A stretch of DNA of 64,000 nucleotides from Pseudomonas sp. KU26590 (GCF_026153515.1 NZ_CP110644.1:4839501-4903500); one strand, 5' to 3'. Counted from the first letter of the stretch, positions 36,660-46,070 are shown. Notes: generated by a model from the letters alone, not told the origin. Numbers and translations: made by a program.

Positions 36660-39226
36660 TAGGAGTAAGTCAGGCGAGCGAACACGCCTTTGGCGCGGTC
36701 ATCGCCAGACACTTTCACTCGGTATTGCAAAGAAAAATCCACATAGGAGCGCGGCGCGTTGTACGTGTCTTCGCGGAACCAGTAGCGCACGTTGTTGCCC
36801 AGGCCGACGCCAGCGGCATGGCCGGAAGAGTATCCGGTGCTGCCGTCGGACCGGGTTTCGCTGTCCATCTTCGAGTCGTAGTCGAACGCAGCCACCACGT
36901 GGGGGAACGTCACCCAGCGCGAGCCGGTGCCGCCAATGGCATAGCTGCGACCACCCTGCCATTCGCTGTTGATGTAATTGCGCGAGTCGTTGACGTAATG
37001 GCCGGTCTCGGCGAACAACTGCGACGTCCACCAGCTAGGGACATCAACCCGCAAATCGGTACCGATGCTGGAGCCATAACCCAGGCGCAACAGCCAGTCG
37101 CCGTCGACGTCGGAAGAACCCAGGGGAAAGGTACGTTCCACGGCAGCCATGACGTTCAGCGACGTGAACGGCTTGACCCGCACACCCAAGGCGCCTTGCA
37201 ACGCATCCCGGCCAGTGTCCGAATCGCTGTTCTTGCTCCACAGCGTGTCGGTGACCCGGCCATACAGTTCGACGAAACGGGCGTTGCGGTAACCCAGCGG
37301 ACGCCACGACAGTTCGGTGCTGTTCTGCAGGCTGTCGTTGCTGCTACTGCCGCTGTTGCCATTACTGTTGCCGGTGCTGGGCGCCGAACTCAGGCCACTG
37401 CTGGAACTGTTGCCGCGATAGCTGGTGGTGCTGGTCAGGCCCCAGGTGCGCGACACATCGGCCACGGCGCGGCGGGTGTCGAACAGCTGCTGGTCGGTCA
37501 TGTCCAGTTCGCCGCTATTTTTGGCGTCGATAACTCGCTTGAAATAGCCGACAGCGTGTTCGTCGTCACTGACCCGCATCGCGTTGTAGGCCGCGTCCTG
37601 AGTCGCCGTCGGCGCTAGCGGGGTGGCGGCGTCGGCCTTGCGGAATGACTCATGGGCGCTGTCATCGTCGCCGGCCTGTACCGAAAGGTAAGCCACTTGC
37701 AGATCGCTCATGCCATCCAGCTCACCAGCGTCGCGGGCGACCTGCAAGCGTTCCCGTGCCGTGCGACGTTGACCCAGGGCAGCATAGAGGCTGGCCTCTT
37801 CATAAGTGGGCAGGCTGCCCAGGGCAAGGGCTTGGGTGAAGTCCTTGCGGGCACCGGCATCGTCACCGGTCTGCTGCCGCAACCGACCGCGCTGGGCCAG
37901 TAGGCGGGCGTCGTCGCCATTGGCTTGCAGGCCATCGCTGGCCGCAGATATGGCTTCGGGCAGGCGCTTCTGGTCGGTCAGGGCGCTGACCAAGAGGCTG
38001 CGATACGACGGGTTTTGCGGCGCGCGGCGAATGGCTTCGCTGGCCAGGGCCACGGCCGAAGCCGAGTCCTTGCGGGCCAGCGCAGCGTAGGCCTGCACGG
38101 CCGTGTCCGTGCCGCCATCGCGCTGGTTACCCGGCCAGATATCGCAGATCAGGCCGAATGCGCTTTCCTGGCAGTTGAGGGCCGGGGCCGGAAAACGCGT
38201 CGCGGTTTTCAGGCCATTGTTCTTCTGGCGCAACGCGACCTGGGCGGCGGCGCGGCGGCGGGCGACTTCACCGCCGGTGTCAGCGGGCAGTTTTTGCAGT
38301 TGGTCCAGGGCCTGTTGCGGCTGGTTGTTGGCCAGCGCCAGGTCGGCGGCGAAAAAGCGAATCTCGCGCACTTCAGAATCCAGCAAGCCTTCGATGGACA
38401 AGGCCCGGTCAAGGTCGGCCTGTGCCGCCTGAGTCTTGCCCTGCCGATCCAGGGCGTAGCTGCGCATAATCCACGGCGCGGTTTCGCCATCGTCCTGGGC
38501 CAGCGCGCCGGTGGCGGCCAGTTCGGCGGCGCGGTAATCCTGGGTCGCGATCAGCGCGCTGATCAGCAACTGCTGGTGAGCGCCGATTTCCGGTGCCCAA
38601 GCCACCGCCTTGCGGGCTTGATCCACGGCCAGCGGCAGGTTGCCTTGTTCCAGGGCGCGATAACCGGCGATGGCCAGTGGCGCGGCCAGCTGGCGGCGAA
38701 TGGCTTCGCGGCGCATCAGCAAGGTGTCGTCATCCGGGAAAACCCGCAGGGCTTCGGTGGTGGCCTGATCGGCTTCTTCCAGATGCTGTTGGCGTTGCAG
38801 GGATTCGATCAGCAGCAGGCGGTAATCCATGCGCTTGGGTGCCTGGGCGATCGCTTTGCGAGCGGACTGCGCGGCGACGCCGAAGTTGTCGCGATCGTAG
38901 GCCTTGAACGCTTGAGCCGCCGCACTGAAACCGGGGGCCTGGCGCGAGGCCGGTTGCGGATAGCGCTTGGGGTTGTCGCGTTGTTCCTTGTCCCGTTGCG
39001 CCTGCACGATCAGCCGGTTCAGACGGGTGACATCGGCCCGCTGACGCAAAGCTTCGCGGGCCTTGGCGATGGCCAGGTCGTAGTCCTTGCGGTCGTAGGC
39101 GCTGTAGGCTTCATTGGCCGCCTGATAAGCAGGACCGGTCAACGGCAGCGGCAGAATTTCGCCATGCACCAGCGCAGGCAAAAGGGTCAGCCCCGTGGCC
39201 ATGAGCGTCAGGAAGGGGCGGTTCAT
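36656..39226 (-). CDS. nfrA: NfrA-like TPR outer-membrane polysaccharide export protein
   Basis: The 856-residue protein has a signal peptide, then some 500 residues of tetratricopeptide-like helical repeats (repeated A-x-A-x-x-A-x-x-x-x-P patterns such as DLAIAKAREALRQRADVT and SAVALASEAIRRAPQNP), a Ser/Asn/Gly linker near 635-655, and a C-terminal beta-barrel domain ending FARLTYSY with a terminal aromatic. This is the layout of NfrA (N4 adsorption protein A) and of PgaA/BcsC-type exporters. It is predicted to guide and secrete the polymer made by NfrB. The ATG overlaps nfrB by four bases. Confidence 0.88.
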   Translation of the reverse strand: MNRPFLTLMATGLTLLPALVHGEILPLPLTGPAYQAANEAYSAYDRKDYDLAIAKAREALRQRADVTRLNRLIVQAQRDKEQRDNPKRYPQPASRQAPGFSAAAQAFKAYDRDNFGVAAQSARKAIAQAPKRMDYRLLLIESLQRQQHLEEADQATTEALRVFPDDDTLLMRREAIRRQLAAPLAIAGYRALEQGNLPLAVDQARKAVAWAPEIGAHQQLLISALIATQDYRAAELAATGALAQDDGETAPWIMRSYALDRQGKTQAAQADLDRALSIEGLLDSEVREIRFFAADLALANNQPQQALDQLQKLPADTGGEVARRRAAAQVALRQKNNGLKTATRFPAPALNCQESAFGLICDIWPGNQRDGGTDTAVQAYAALARKDSASAVALASEAIRRAPQNPSYRSLLVSALTDQKRLPEAISAASDGLQANGDDARLLAQRGRLRQQTGDDAGARKDFTQALALGSLPTYEEASLYAALGQRRTARERLQVARDAGELDGMSDLQVAYLSVQAGDDDSAHESFRKADAATPLAPTATQDAAYNAMRVSDDEHAVGYFKRVIDAKNSGELDMTDQQLFDTRRAVADVSRTWGLTSTTSYRGNSSSSGLSSAPSTGNSNGNSGSSSNDSLQNSTELSWRPLGYRNARFVELYGRVTDTLWSKNSDSDTGRDALQGALGVRVKPFTSLNVMAAVERTFPLGSSDVDGDWLLRLGYGSSIGTDLRVDVPSWWTSQLFAETGHYVNDSRNYINSEWQGGRSYAIGGTGSRWVTFPHVVAAFDYDSKMDSETRSDGSTGYSSGHAAGVGLGNNVRYWFREDTYNAPRSYVDFSLQYRVKVSGDDRAKGVFARLTYSY

Positions 39227-41331
39227 GCCGGGAGCTCCGTTGGGTAATGACTGTGCTGACGGGCAACGGCCTGTTCGATGGTGGTCCGAGGCAGTACGCC
39301 GCTGTCGACCAGATAGTCGCCGATACGGCCGTGATGCTGCGGGCGGTAATTGAGCATGGTGCGGTTGAACACGTCGCGGTCCAACAGCCCCATTTCGATC
39401 AACAGGTCGCCCAGCATCGGCGCGCGGGCATTGGGCACCGGTTGGCCGTCGAGCGCGTTGACGTTGCGCAATTGCGCGACGATCTCGCTTTCACGGGCAA
39501 TCAGTTGCACCGGCTCGCTGCCCAGCTCATCGCTGATCTGTTGCAGGCCTTCAGCGGACAGCGGGCTGGCGACGGCGATCTGCGCACGGCCTGCCTCGTT
39601 GGTCCCCAGTGGCACAACACGCCAGCGCAGGGCGAACTCGTCGGCCAGCAGCGATGCGCTGGCTTTGTGGGCCACATCGAACACCCGCGGCAGATCGTTC
39701 TGGAACGCGATGGCTTCAGCCAGGGTTTCGTCATCCAGCCAGCCGTGGCTGAGCAAAATGCGGCCCAGTGGCATGTGGCGGGTTTGTTGTTCGTCCAGTG
39801 CCGTCTGCAGATTGGTGTCGTTGATGGCCTGCCAGGACAGCAACACGCTGCCCAGCTTGCGCGGTGCGGCGGCGACCAGGTCGGTGGACGGGAAGTCGTG
39901 CATGGTCTTGTCCCAGACCAGCTTGCGATTGAGCGCCTTGCCCACCAGAAACATGCGCCACGCCCGGGAGGCGGCCATGAAGTTGACGAAGTTGCCCACC
40001 ACCATGCGCGGGATCGACAGCAAGCCGTGCTGCCAGCCATACAGCACCGTCGTGAAGTAGCAGCGGTGCAGGAGGCGCCAGCCCAGGGCCAGGCCATTGG
40101 CAATCAACAGGTACTTGATCCAGCCGTTGGATTCGAACGGCGTCGGGAAGCTCACGTTCCAGAGCCCGCTCTGGCGCAGGATTATCAGCGCCACCAGTTG
40201 CACGAGAATCACGTAGGCCAGGATGCTGACAAACGCCGTCACCACGCCCTTGCGGTCGCGAAACAGCAGGTAACGGTTGGCCAGCGAGCCGCTCCAGCCC
40301 ATCTGTTCCCAGCCTTGCAGGCCGATGCCCAGGGTCCAGCGTGCTTTCTGGCGGAACGCCGTGCGGAAGGTGTCCGGGAAGAATTCGCGTACACACAGCG
40401 GCATCTTCAGGGTCGATTCGTAGGGTTTGCGGAACCACGATTTGCGCAGCACCCGGAACTCCACCGGGAAGCGCACGAAAATGGCGTTCATGCCGACCTT
40501 GGCCAGGCGTGCGCCAACGTCGTAGTCCTCGGTGAGGCTGTCGGTGTTGAACGGCTGGTTCTGGGTTTCCCCGGCCAGCACTCTGAGGGCCCGGTGCGAG
40601 AAGCAGGTCCCGACGCCGGCCGAGGGCACGGTATCGGTCATGCTTTCGCGGACCACCAGGTCCTTGCCATGCCATTCGGCAAACTCGTCCATGTACGTGC
40701 CGGCCACCCACTCGTACCAGTTGCGTTCCAGGGAAACGACCGGCAGCTGGATCATGTCCTTGCGCGGCAACAGGTAGTTGAACAGGCGCAGTTCCATCGG
40801 GTGCAGCACGTCTTCGCTGTCGTGCAGCACGACACCGGCGAAGGTCATGCCGTGGGTCTTTTCATGCAGGAAAATCGCCTGAATCACCCAGTTCAGGCAG
40901 TCAGCCTTGCAGGTCGGCCCGGCATGGGGGACTTCCACGCGATGCAACTGCTTGTAACGCCGACGCATGCGCTCCACCTCATCGATGGTGCGCTGGTCGT
41001 TGATGTAAGTGCCGACAAAGACCACGTAATTCTGGTAGTCGAGGGTCGACACCATGTTCTCGATCATCGGCGCGATGACGTCGTATTCCAGCCAGGCCGG
41101 AACCATGATCGCCAGTGGCTGTTCATCCCGGTCCAGCAATTGCTGGGCGGTCAGTGGCCGGTATTTGCGGTCCACGGTGAACTTGCGAAACAGGCGGCGA
41201 GACCAGTACCACAGGTCAATGAACAGATCGTCCAGACTGGAAATCAGGATCAGCACCGCGACCACAATGGTCGCGACTTCCAGGAAGCTGTAGTAATGGG
41301 CCAGCCAGTACGGCCAATAAAGCGACGTCAT
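39223..41331 (-). CDS. nfrB: NfrB-like processive glycosyltransferase with C-terminal MshEN domain
   Basis: This 702-residue inner-membrane protein has an N-terminal TM segment (about 15-33) and a GT2 domain with DSED (171-174) and QKARW (the QxxRW processivity motif, near 333), further TM segments (about 365-420), and then a C-terminal domain from about 518. The last part has MPLGRILLSHGWLDDETLAE and MLGDLLIEMGLLDRDVF, then RIGDYLVDSGVLPRTTIEQA, matching the LGxxLxxxGxL pattern of MshEN c-di-GMP-binding domains. E. coli NfrB is reported to be activated by c-di-GMP. The donor is probably UDP-ManNAc given wecB in the operon (inference). Confidence 0.88.
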   Translation of the reverse strand: MTSLYWPYWLAHYYSFLEVATIVVAVLILISSLDDLFIDLWYWSRRLFRKFTVDRKYRPLTAQQLLDRDEQPLAIMVPAWLEYDVIAPMIENMVSTLDYQNYVVFVGTYINDQRTIDEVERMRRRYKQLHRVEVPHAGPTCKADCLNWVIQAIFLHEKTHGMTFAGVVLHDSEDVLHPMELRLFNYLLPRKDMIQLPVVSLERNWYEWVAGTYMDEFAEWHGKDLVVRESMTDTVPSAGVGTCFSHRALRVLAGETQNQPFNTDSLTEDYDVGARLAKVGMNAIFVRFPVEFRVLRKSWFRKPYESTLKMPLCVREFFPDTFRTAFRQKARWTLGIGLQGWEQMGWSGSLANRYLLFRDRKGVVTAFVSILAYVILVQLVALIILRQSGLWNVSFPTPFESNGWIKYLLIANGLALGWRLLHRCYFTTVLYGWQHGLLSIPRMVVGNFVNFMAASRAWRMFLVGKALNRKLVWDKTMHDFPSTDLVAAAPRKLGSVLLSWQAINDTNLQTALDEQQTRHMPLGRILLSHGWLDDETLAEAIAFQNDLPRVFDVAHKASASLLADEFALRWRVVPLGTNEAGRAQIAVASPLSAEGLQQISDELGSEPVQLIARESEIVAQLRNVNALDGQPVPNARAPMLGDLLIEMGLLDRDVFNRTMLNYRPQHHGRIGDYLVDSGVLPRTTIEQAVARQHSHYPTELPA

Positions 41332-41343
41332 CGAAGGGTTCCG

Positions 41344-43557
41344 TTACTGGCGATTGCGACGGGCGCTACGGCCAGCCAACATCAGGATAAGCACCAACAG
41401 GATGCCGCCGGGGATCAGCCACAACAGCGAAGGCGTGCGCCAGGCGTCCAGGCCCTTGGGCTCTTCTTTGTCGATGAACTGGCTGCCGCTTGGGTCCTTG
41501 GTATCGAAGGTATTCACGACACCGTTGTCGCCCAGGATCGACACGTCGCCGCGGGTCAACAGCACCGGTTTGGCGAACACAGGGGCATCGCTGCCAAGAA
41601 CGCGGTAGACCAGACCGTGCTGGCCACCGGCGTCCACCGCCTGCAATGACGCCAAGTGGTTGAGCGGCGACAGGTCCAGCAGGGGCTGATCCTTGTGGTT
41701 GATACGCAAGCGACCCTGGTCATCGACCTGAACCGATTCCTTGCTGTCCTTGAGCGGCAGCTCGAAGGCCAGGAAGTCTTTGTCCGGCGTGACCGTGGCT
41801 TTAGGATCGCTGCTGACTTTCAGTTCAGCGCGCAGCGGCGAAACGCCCGCACCGTCAGCCACCGAGATCACCTGCGGCAAACTGCTGGCCGGGTGATCCA
41901 GGTAGGCCTGGGGCACGAGGATCTGGGTGTTCGTGGCGTAACGGGCGGCCATGCCGGAGAAACCGTCGTCCAGGGAGATTTTGTCCAGCACGATGTGACT
42001 GGTCGGCAATACCGAGACCGGGAACGCTTGCGGCGTTTCCAGGCAGCGATCACTGACGGGCTGACGCTGGAACGAGACCCGCAGGACGTTCTTGGAACCC
42101 AGGGCGTAGCTCGGGATACGCGCTTCGATGCGCTGTTTCTCGCCGTTGGCGACCAACTGTTGCGCGCCGATCAGGTAATCGTTGAGGAACACGGACGCCA
42201 CTGGAGCGGTGTCCGAAGCGCCAGGCGCAGCAGACACATCCACCACGGCCTTGACTGGCAGGCGACCGTCGTAAGCCACGCTGCCCAGCGGGAACGAAGC
42301 GCTCCAGTCGGACTTGGCGAGCACGTCGATGGTGCCGGGGTTGCCGCCCAGATTGGTCAGGGCCACACGGCCATCGGCACTCAATGGCATCTGCGCTTCG
42401 CTGACGGTCAGCGTGCGACTGCGGGCCAGTTTGTTCCAGGCGCTGCTGAACAGGGCCATGGCTTTGCCGGTCGCTTCCGGGGCGATCATCAGCACCGGAC
42501 GGGTGCCGAGCAATGCCAGGCGCACGTTGTCCGTGCCCTTGGCGGCCATACCGGCGTTCACGTGACGTTCGCGCCATTGCGTGAACGCGCTGGCTGCTGT
42601 GGCGTCCAGACCTTGAATCTGGCTTTGCAAGGCGTCCAGGGATTCGTTGATCGCCTTGAGCAATTGCGGGTCATTGATGGCCAGGTCGGCCTGCACATCA
42701 GGGGTCTGGCCGAGCATCAGCAATGCGCCGATTTCCGCCGGGTTGGCCAGGGCATGGGGGCCCTTGCCGTTGAGGCTGGCGAAGGCCGGAATGCTCAGCA
42801 GTTCAGCCGGAATGCGCAGCGCGCTCAGGTCAACGCTGTCCTGCACGGCAGGGAACGACAGGATGCGCGCCTGTTTGCCGATCCGTTCAAGGGCCACGCC
42901 CAGGCGCCAGGCGGCGTCGTACGTGCCGACTGCCAGGCTGCCCGGAGCGACCATGATGCCCGGCTTGGCCGGCAATGCGGTCCAGGCAGCGCCGACGTCC
43001 TGCAACAGGTTGGCGTCGTAGCTGTAATTGAGGCGGGTGTCGGGTTCGATGCGCAACACGTTGCCAATCGCCCGTTCGTCTTCACACAGCACGCGCGAAA
43101 CGACCGACGACCAGGCCACACCCAATCGTACCGAGCCGCTGTCGCGAGCGGCCTTGTCCACGCCGAGCGTGGAGCCGGCGTTGCCTTGCGCTTCACTGAG
43201 CCCTTCGGCCCGTACCGGGTAACCATCCAGGGACAACAGCAACGTGTTGCGACCGCCCTCCCCGTTCAGGTAGCTGGCATCGAAGGTCAGCGACGCATCG
43301 GTCAATGGCACACCCGCCGGAACCGGCAGATACAGTTCGCGGCGCGAATCTGTGGAACCGAGCACGATGGGTGCATCGATGCCCAGATCGCTCAGGCGAA
43401 TCTCCCGGTGTTGCTGCGTATCGGCATTGAGTCGGTTGATCGCCTGGGTGAGCGGGCTGTCCGCCGCCAGGGCAAAGTTGGGCATGAGCGCGAGCAGGCT
43501 CACGCCACAGACAAGGGCGCTTAGCGCGCCCGTTTGGGTGGCAACGGAAGACTTCAT
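41344..43557 (-). CDS. BcsB-like periplasmic polysaccharide synthase subunit
   Basis: This 737-residue protein has a signal peptide, a large periplasmic region and one C-terminal TM segment (LLWLIPGGILLVLILMLAG, about 711-729) followed by a basic tail. This is the topology of BcsB, the cellulose synthase partner that guides glucan through the periplasm. Beta-sandwich carbohydrate-binding-like segments are suggested by repeated NTLLLSLDGYPV and SVFLNDYLIGAQQL stretches. It lies directly upstream of nfrB (12-base gap), so it probably works with NfrB rather than with a cellulose synthase. Its presence in an nfrAB operon is unusual compared with E. coli. Confidence 0.75.
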   Translation of the reverse strand: MKSSVATQTGALSALVCGVSLLALMPNFALAADSPLTQAINRLNADTQQHREIRLSDLGIDAPIVLGSTDSRRELYLPVPAGVPLTDASLTFDASYLNGEGGRNTLLLSLDGYPVRAEGLSEAQGNAGSTLGVDKAARDSGSVRLGVAWSSVVSRVLCEDERAIGNVLRIEPDTRLNYSYDANLLQDVGAAWTALPAKPGIMVAPGSLAVGTYDAAWRLGVALERIGKQARILSFPAVQDSVDLSALRIPAELLSIPAFASLNGKGPHALANPAEIGALLMLGQTPDVQADLAINDPQLLKAINESLDALQSQIQGLDATAASAFTQWRERHVNAGMAAKGTDNVRLALLGTRPVLMIAPEATGKAMALFSSAWNKLARSRTLTVSEAQMPLSADGRVALTNLGGNPGTIDVLAKSDWSASFPLGSVAYDGRLPVKAVVDVSAAPGASDTAPVASVFLNDYLIGAQQLVANGEKQRIEARIPSYALGSKNVLRVSFQRQPVSDRCLETPQAFPVSVLPTSHIVLDKISLDDGFSGMAARYATNTQILVPQAYLDHPASSLPQVISVADGAGVSPLRAELKVSSDPKATVTPDKDFLAFELPLKDSKESVQVDDQGRLRINHKDQPLLDLSPLNHLASLQAVDAGGQHGLVYRVLGSDAPVFAKPVLLTRGDVSILGDNGVVNTFDTKDPSGSQFIDKEEPKGLDAWRTPSLLWLIPGGILLVLILMLAGRSARRNRQ

Positions 43558-43596
43558 TCAGGTAGATCTCAAGCTGATAGAGGGGGCAGGCGGTTG

Positions 43597-44901
43597 TTAT
43601 TGGTACGTGGACGCCGGGCGGTTGTCGTCCCGTGCCGGGGCGCTTTGCTTATGCTCAAGGTATCTGGGCACCTGCAACTGGCCGACCACGAAGTCGTTGA
43701 CCGGGCGGCCCATCAAGGCATCAACGATGCGCGAGCTGGCCTTGCCGTCACCATAGGGGTTGGCCGCCTGGGACGCGCGACGCCACAACAGGTCATCGTC
43801 AAACAGCGCATTGACGCCGCTGATGATCGAGTCCGGTGACGTGCCAACCAGCCGTACGGTGCCCGCTGCGACAGCTTCGGGCCGTTCGGTCACATCGCGC
43901 ATGACCAGTACCGGTTTGCCCAGGCTCGGCGCCTCTTCCTGCACGCCACCGGAATCGGTAAGGATCACGTGGGAGCGCTGCATCAGACGCACGAACGCCA
44001 GGTAATCCAGCGGCTCGATCAGGTGCACATTGGCCAGCTCGCCTAAGTGCTCGGTCACCGGGCCCAGGACGTTCGGGTTCAAGTGGACCGGGTAGACAAT
44101 CTGGATATCACTGCGCTGGGCCAGTTGACGCAAGGCTTTGCAGATATCCAGGAAGCCCTCACCGAAGTTTTCCCGACGATGGCCGGTCACCAGCAGGACT
44201 TTGCGGTCGTCCCGCAGGAAGGAGAATTGCTGGTCCAGCCGGGCACGCAAATCAGCGTTCTGCTCGATGCGTTGAGCGGTCAACTGCAGGGCATCGATGA
44301 CCGTGTTGCCAGTCACGAAAGAACGCCCTTGCAAGCGCTCACCCAGCAGGTTGCGGCGCGATTCATCTGTCGGGGCGAACAGCATGTCGGCGCTGAGATC
44401 GATGCAGCGGCGGTTCATTTCTTCAGGCCATGGGCTGTAGATGTCACCGGTGCGAAGACCGGCTTCGACATGACCCACGGGGATTCGGCGGTGGAAGGCA
44501 CACATCGACGCCACCATGGCGGACGTGGTGTCACCATGCACCAGCACACGGTCCGGCCGAGTAATTTCCAGCACCGGATCAATCGCTCCGTACAGCGCGG
44601 CGGTCAGCGAGTTGAGTGTCTGGTGCGGCGTCATCACATCCAGCGTGAAATCAGCTTTCAGATCGAACAGCTCCAGCACCTGTTTGAGCATGCTCTGGTG
44701 TTGGCCAGTGATGCAGATCTGCGAGTGAATGCCCGGCTCTGCAGCCAGTGCTTTCACCAACGGAGCCATCTTGATGGCCTCAGGACGTGTACCGAAAATC
44801 GAAAGGATCTTAATCCCGGGTTGACTACGAGCGATGATGCCCTCCTCACGCGGATGTTCCGCGCCTTCTCGCTGCTGGAGGCGCAATCGCACCTTGAGCA
44901 A
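43597..44901 (-). CDS. wecB: UDP-N-acetylglucosamine 2-epimerase (non-hydrolysing, WecB)
   Basis: The protein is about 410 residues in the conserved part and makes UDP-ManNAc from UDP-GlcNAc. Family blocks are present: FGTRPEAIKMAPLVKAL, HGDTTSAMVASM, HVEAGLRTGDIYSPWPEEMN, VTGHRRENFG and DSGGVQEEAPSLGKPVLVMR. The start is unclear: the frame runs back to TTG 44901, but a strong Shine-Dalgarno (GAGGAGGG) lies just before ATC codons about 24 codons further in, with no ATG/GTG/TTG there. It is first in the operon and supplies the sugar nucleotide. Confidence 0.93.
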   Translation of the reverse strand: MLKVRLRLQQREGAEHPREEGIIARSQPGIKILSIFGTRPEAIKMAPLVKALAAEPGIHSQICITGQHQSMLKQVLELFDLKADFTLDVMTPHQTLNSLTAALYGAIDPVLEITRPDRVLVHGDTTSAMVASMCAFHRRIPVGHVEAGLRTGDIYSPWPEEMNRRCIDLSADMLFAPTDESRRNLLGERLQGRSFVTGNTVIDALQLTAQRIEQNADLRARLDQQFSFLRDDRKVLLVTGHRRENFGEGFLDICKALRQLAQRSDIQIVYPVHLNPNVLGPVTEHLGELANVHLIEPLDYLAFVRLMQRSHVILTDSGGVQEEAPSLGKPVLVMRDVTERPEAVAAGTVRLVGTSPDSIISGVNALFDDDLLWRRASQAANPYGDGKASSRIVDALMGRPVNDFVVGQLQVPRYLEHKQSAPARDDNRPASTYQ

Positions 44902-45557
44902 ACTGAGATATTGAGATTATTGGGCCGGGGACTTAATCAGAATGGAGGCTTGATATTCACTTCGTGTGAGATGGCGCATTGCCTTGCTTCCCGGAGCAGT
45001 CGGGATTATTAACACTAATATCAATGACTGCAAACGCAGATCGATAAAAAGAATGTTTAATTCGCACATGAGAAACTTTTGAAGTTAAGAACAGTCTTTT
45101 AGAGGTTTGGCTTTTTTTGGAAGTTGAGACTTCCGAAACAACGGGAGGGGTGTTTGGGCCTTTGTTTCCGGGGGAGCGAAGATTAACACATGCCGCTCGT
45201 CTACCGACTTGGATCTTTTCTTATAGCGCGTTGTCGCGTGAGAGGCCATATAGAAATACTTAATCTGACGCACTAACGATAGTCACCCTAATGGCGCCTG
45301 TATATTGTCGAAGCCGACAGCGAGAGTGTCGGACAATAAATGTCGAGTTGCAAGCCTGTTATGTACCAGAACAGAAATATATGGGCCGTCACGCGGAGGG
45401 CTTGCATGCAGCACCCAGCGTCTCCGGTGGACCGACCTGTTCAGCGTGAGGCCTCCGGGGTGAGAAAAGTCTTCTCGAATTGTCATCGTCGCTGTTTTCC
45501 GCATGCACTTCAGTCTGGGTGGCGGCCACGTGCGCGGGATTTTAAGCGCCCGGTGTC
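44902..45557. other. Gene-poor upstream region of the exopolysaccharide operon
   Basis: This 656-base AT-richer stretch precedes wecB. It holds several inverted repeats, including GGAAGT-TGAG-ACTTCC near 45120 and the composite palindrome at 45303-45338. Short open frames on the minus strand (45085-45273 and 45283-45504) have no family resemblance and no convincing ribosome-binding sites. It probably contains the operon promoter and regulatory sites, which I cannot place exactly. Confidence 0.5.
45303..45338. repeat. Nested palindrome upstream of the exopolysaccharide operon
   Basis: TATTGTC and GACAATA form the outer arms; CGACA and TGTCG form the inner arms with a seven-base loop (GCGAGAG). 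The nested layout over 36 bases could be a hairpin or a double operator. Confidence 0.6.
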
Positions 45558-45947
45558 TTACAGCTCCCCAGTCAAAAACTGCGCCCTGCCGTGACCAAAA
45601 CTCCAGTCTGCGTCCGTGTTGGTGACGATGGAAACCATAAGGTCGTTGCTGTCGATCCCACAGTGTTCTTTCAGCGCCTTGGCGAGCAACTGATAAAACC
45701 TGACCTTGGACTCTTCAGTCCTGGGGCGACTGGTCACGCTGATCAGCACAACTTTGTCCGTGCGAGGAATACCAAGACCGGTGTCTTCGACAATCATTCG
45801 GCTCGGCTTGTGTTCGTTGACGATCTGATAGCGATCACCTTCAGGCACCTCGAATGCTTCAACCACGGCACGGTGTGCAGCATCGAGCAGGGTTTTCACT
45901 TGTTCATCGGAACGACCTTCAATGAGGTCAATGTTGATCAATGGCAT
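45558..45947 (-). CDS. Tautomerase-family protein
   Basis: The protein is 129 residues, beginning MPLINIDLIEGRSDEQVKTL. Pro2 is the catalytic base of the 4-oxalocrotonate tautomerase superfamily once Met1 is removed. The length and the middle segment GLGIPRTDKVVLISVTSRPR fit the longer family that resembles two fused 4-OT units. ATG 45947 is chosen over the 24-codon-longer frame for that reason. It is divergent from a LysR regulator, its likely controller. The substrate is unknown. Confidence 0.88.
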   Translation of the reverse strand: MPLINIDLIEGRSDEQVKTLLDAAHRAVVEAFEVPEGDRYQIVNEHKPSRMIVEDTGLGIPRTDKVVLISVTSRPRTEESKVRFYQLLAKALKEHCGIDSNDLMVSIVTNTDADWSFGHGRAQFLTGEL

Positions 45948-46070
45948 GGCTGAAATCTCGTCATGGAAACGCCAACGGCGCAGGAAAGAGATCACACGAT
46001 AGACCTTCACACTGTTCACAACCAGATAAGATAACTGAATTCATTGTTTGCCTATGAGAACAATAGACTC

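Noticed and set aside
39247..41649. An 800-codon open frame antisense to nfrB, and a similar one at 41656-43524 antisense to the BcsB-like gene
   Set aside because: They are mirror images of high-G+C genes, rich in Arg, Gln and His, have no recognisable domain, and lie opposite well-supported genes.
45085..45504. Two short minus-strand frames upstream of the exopolysaccharide operon
   Set aside because: Unusual composition, no ribosome-binding site, and located in a region of inverted repeats.
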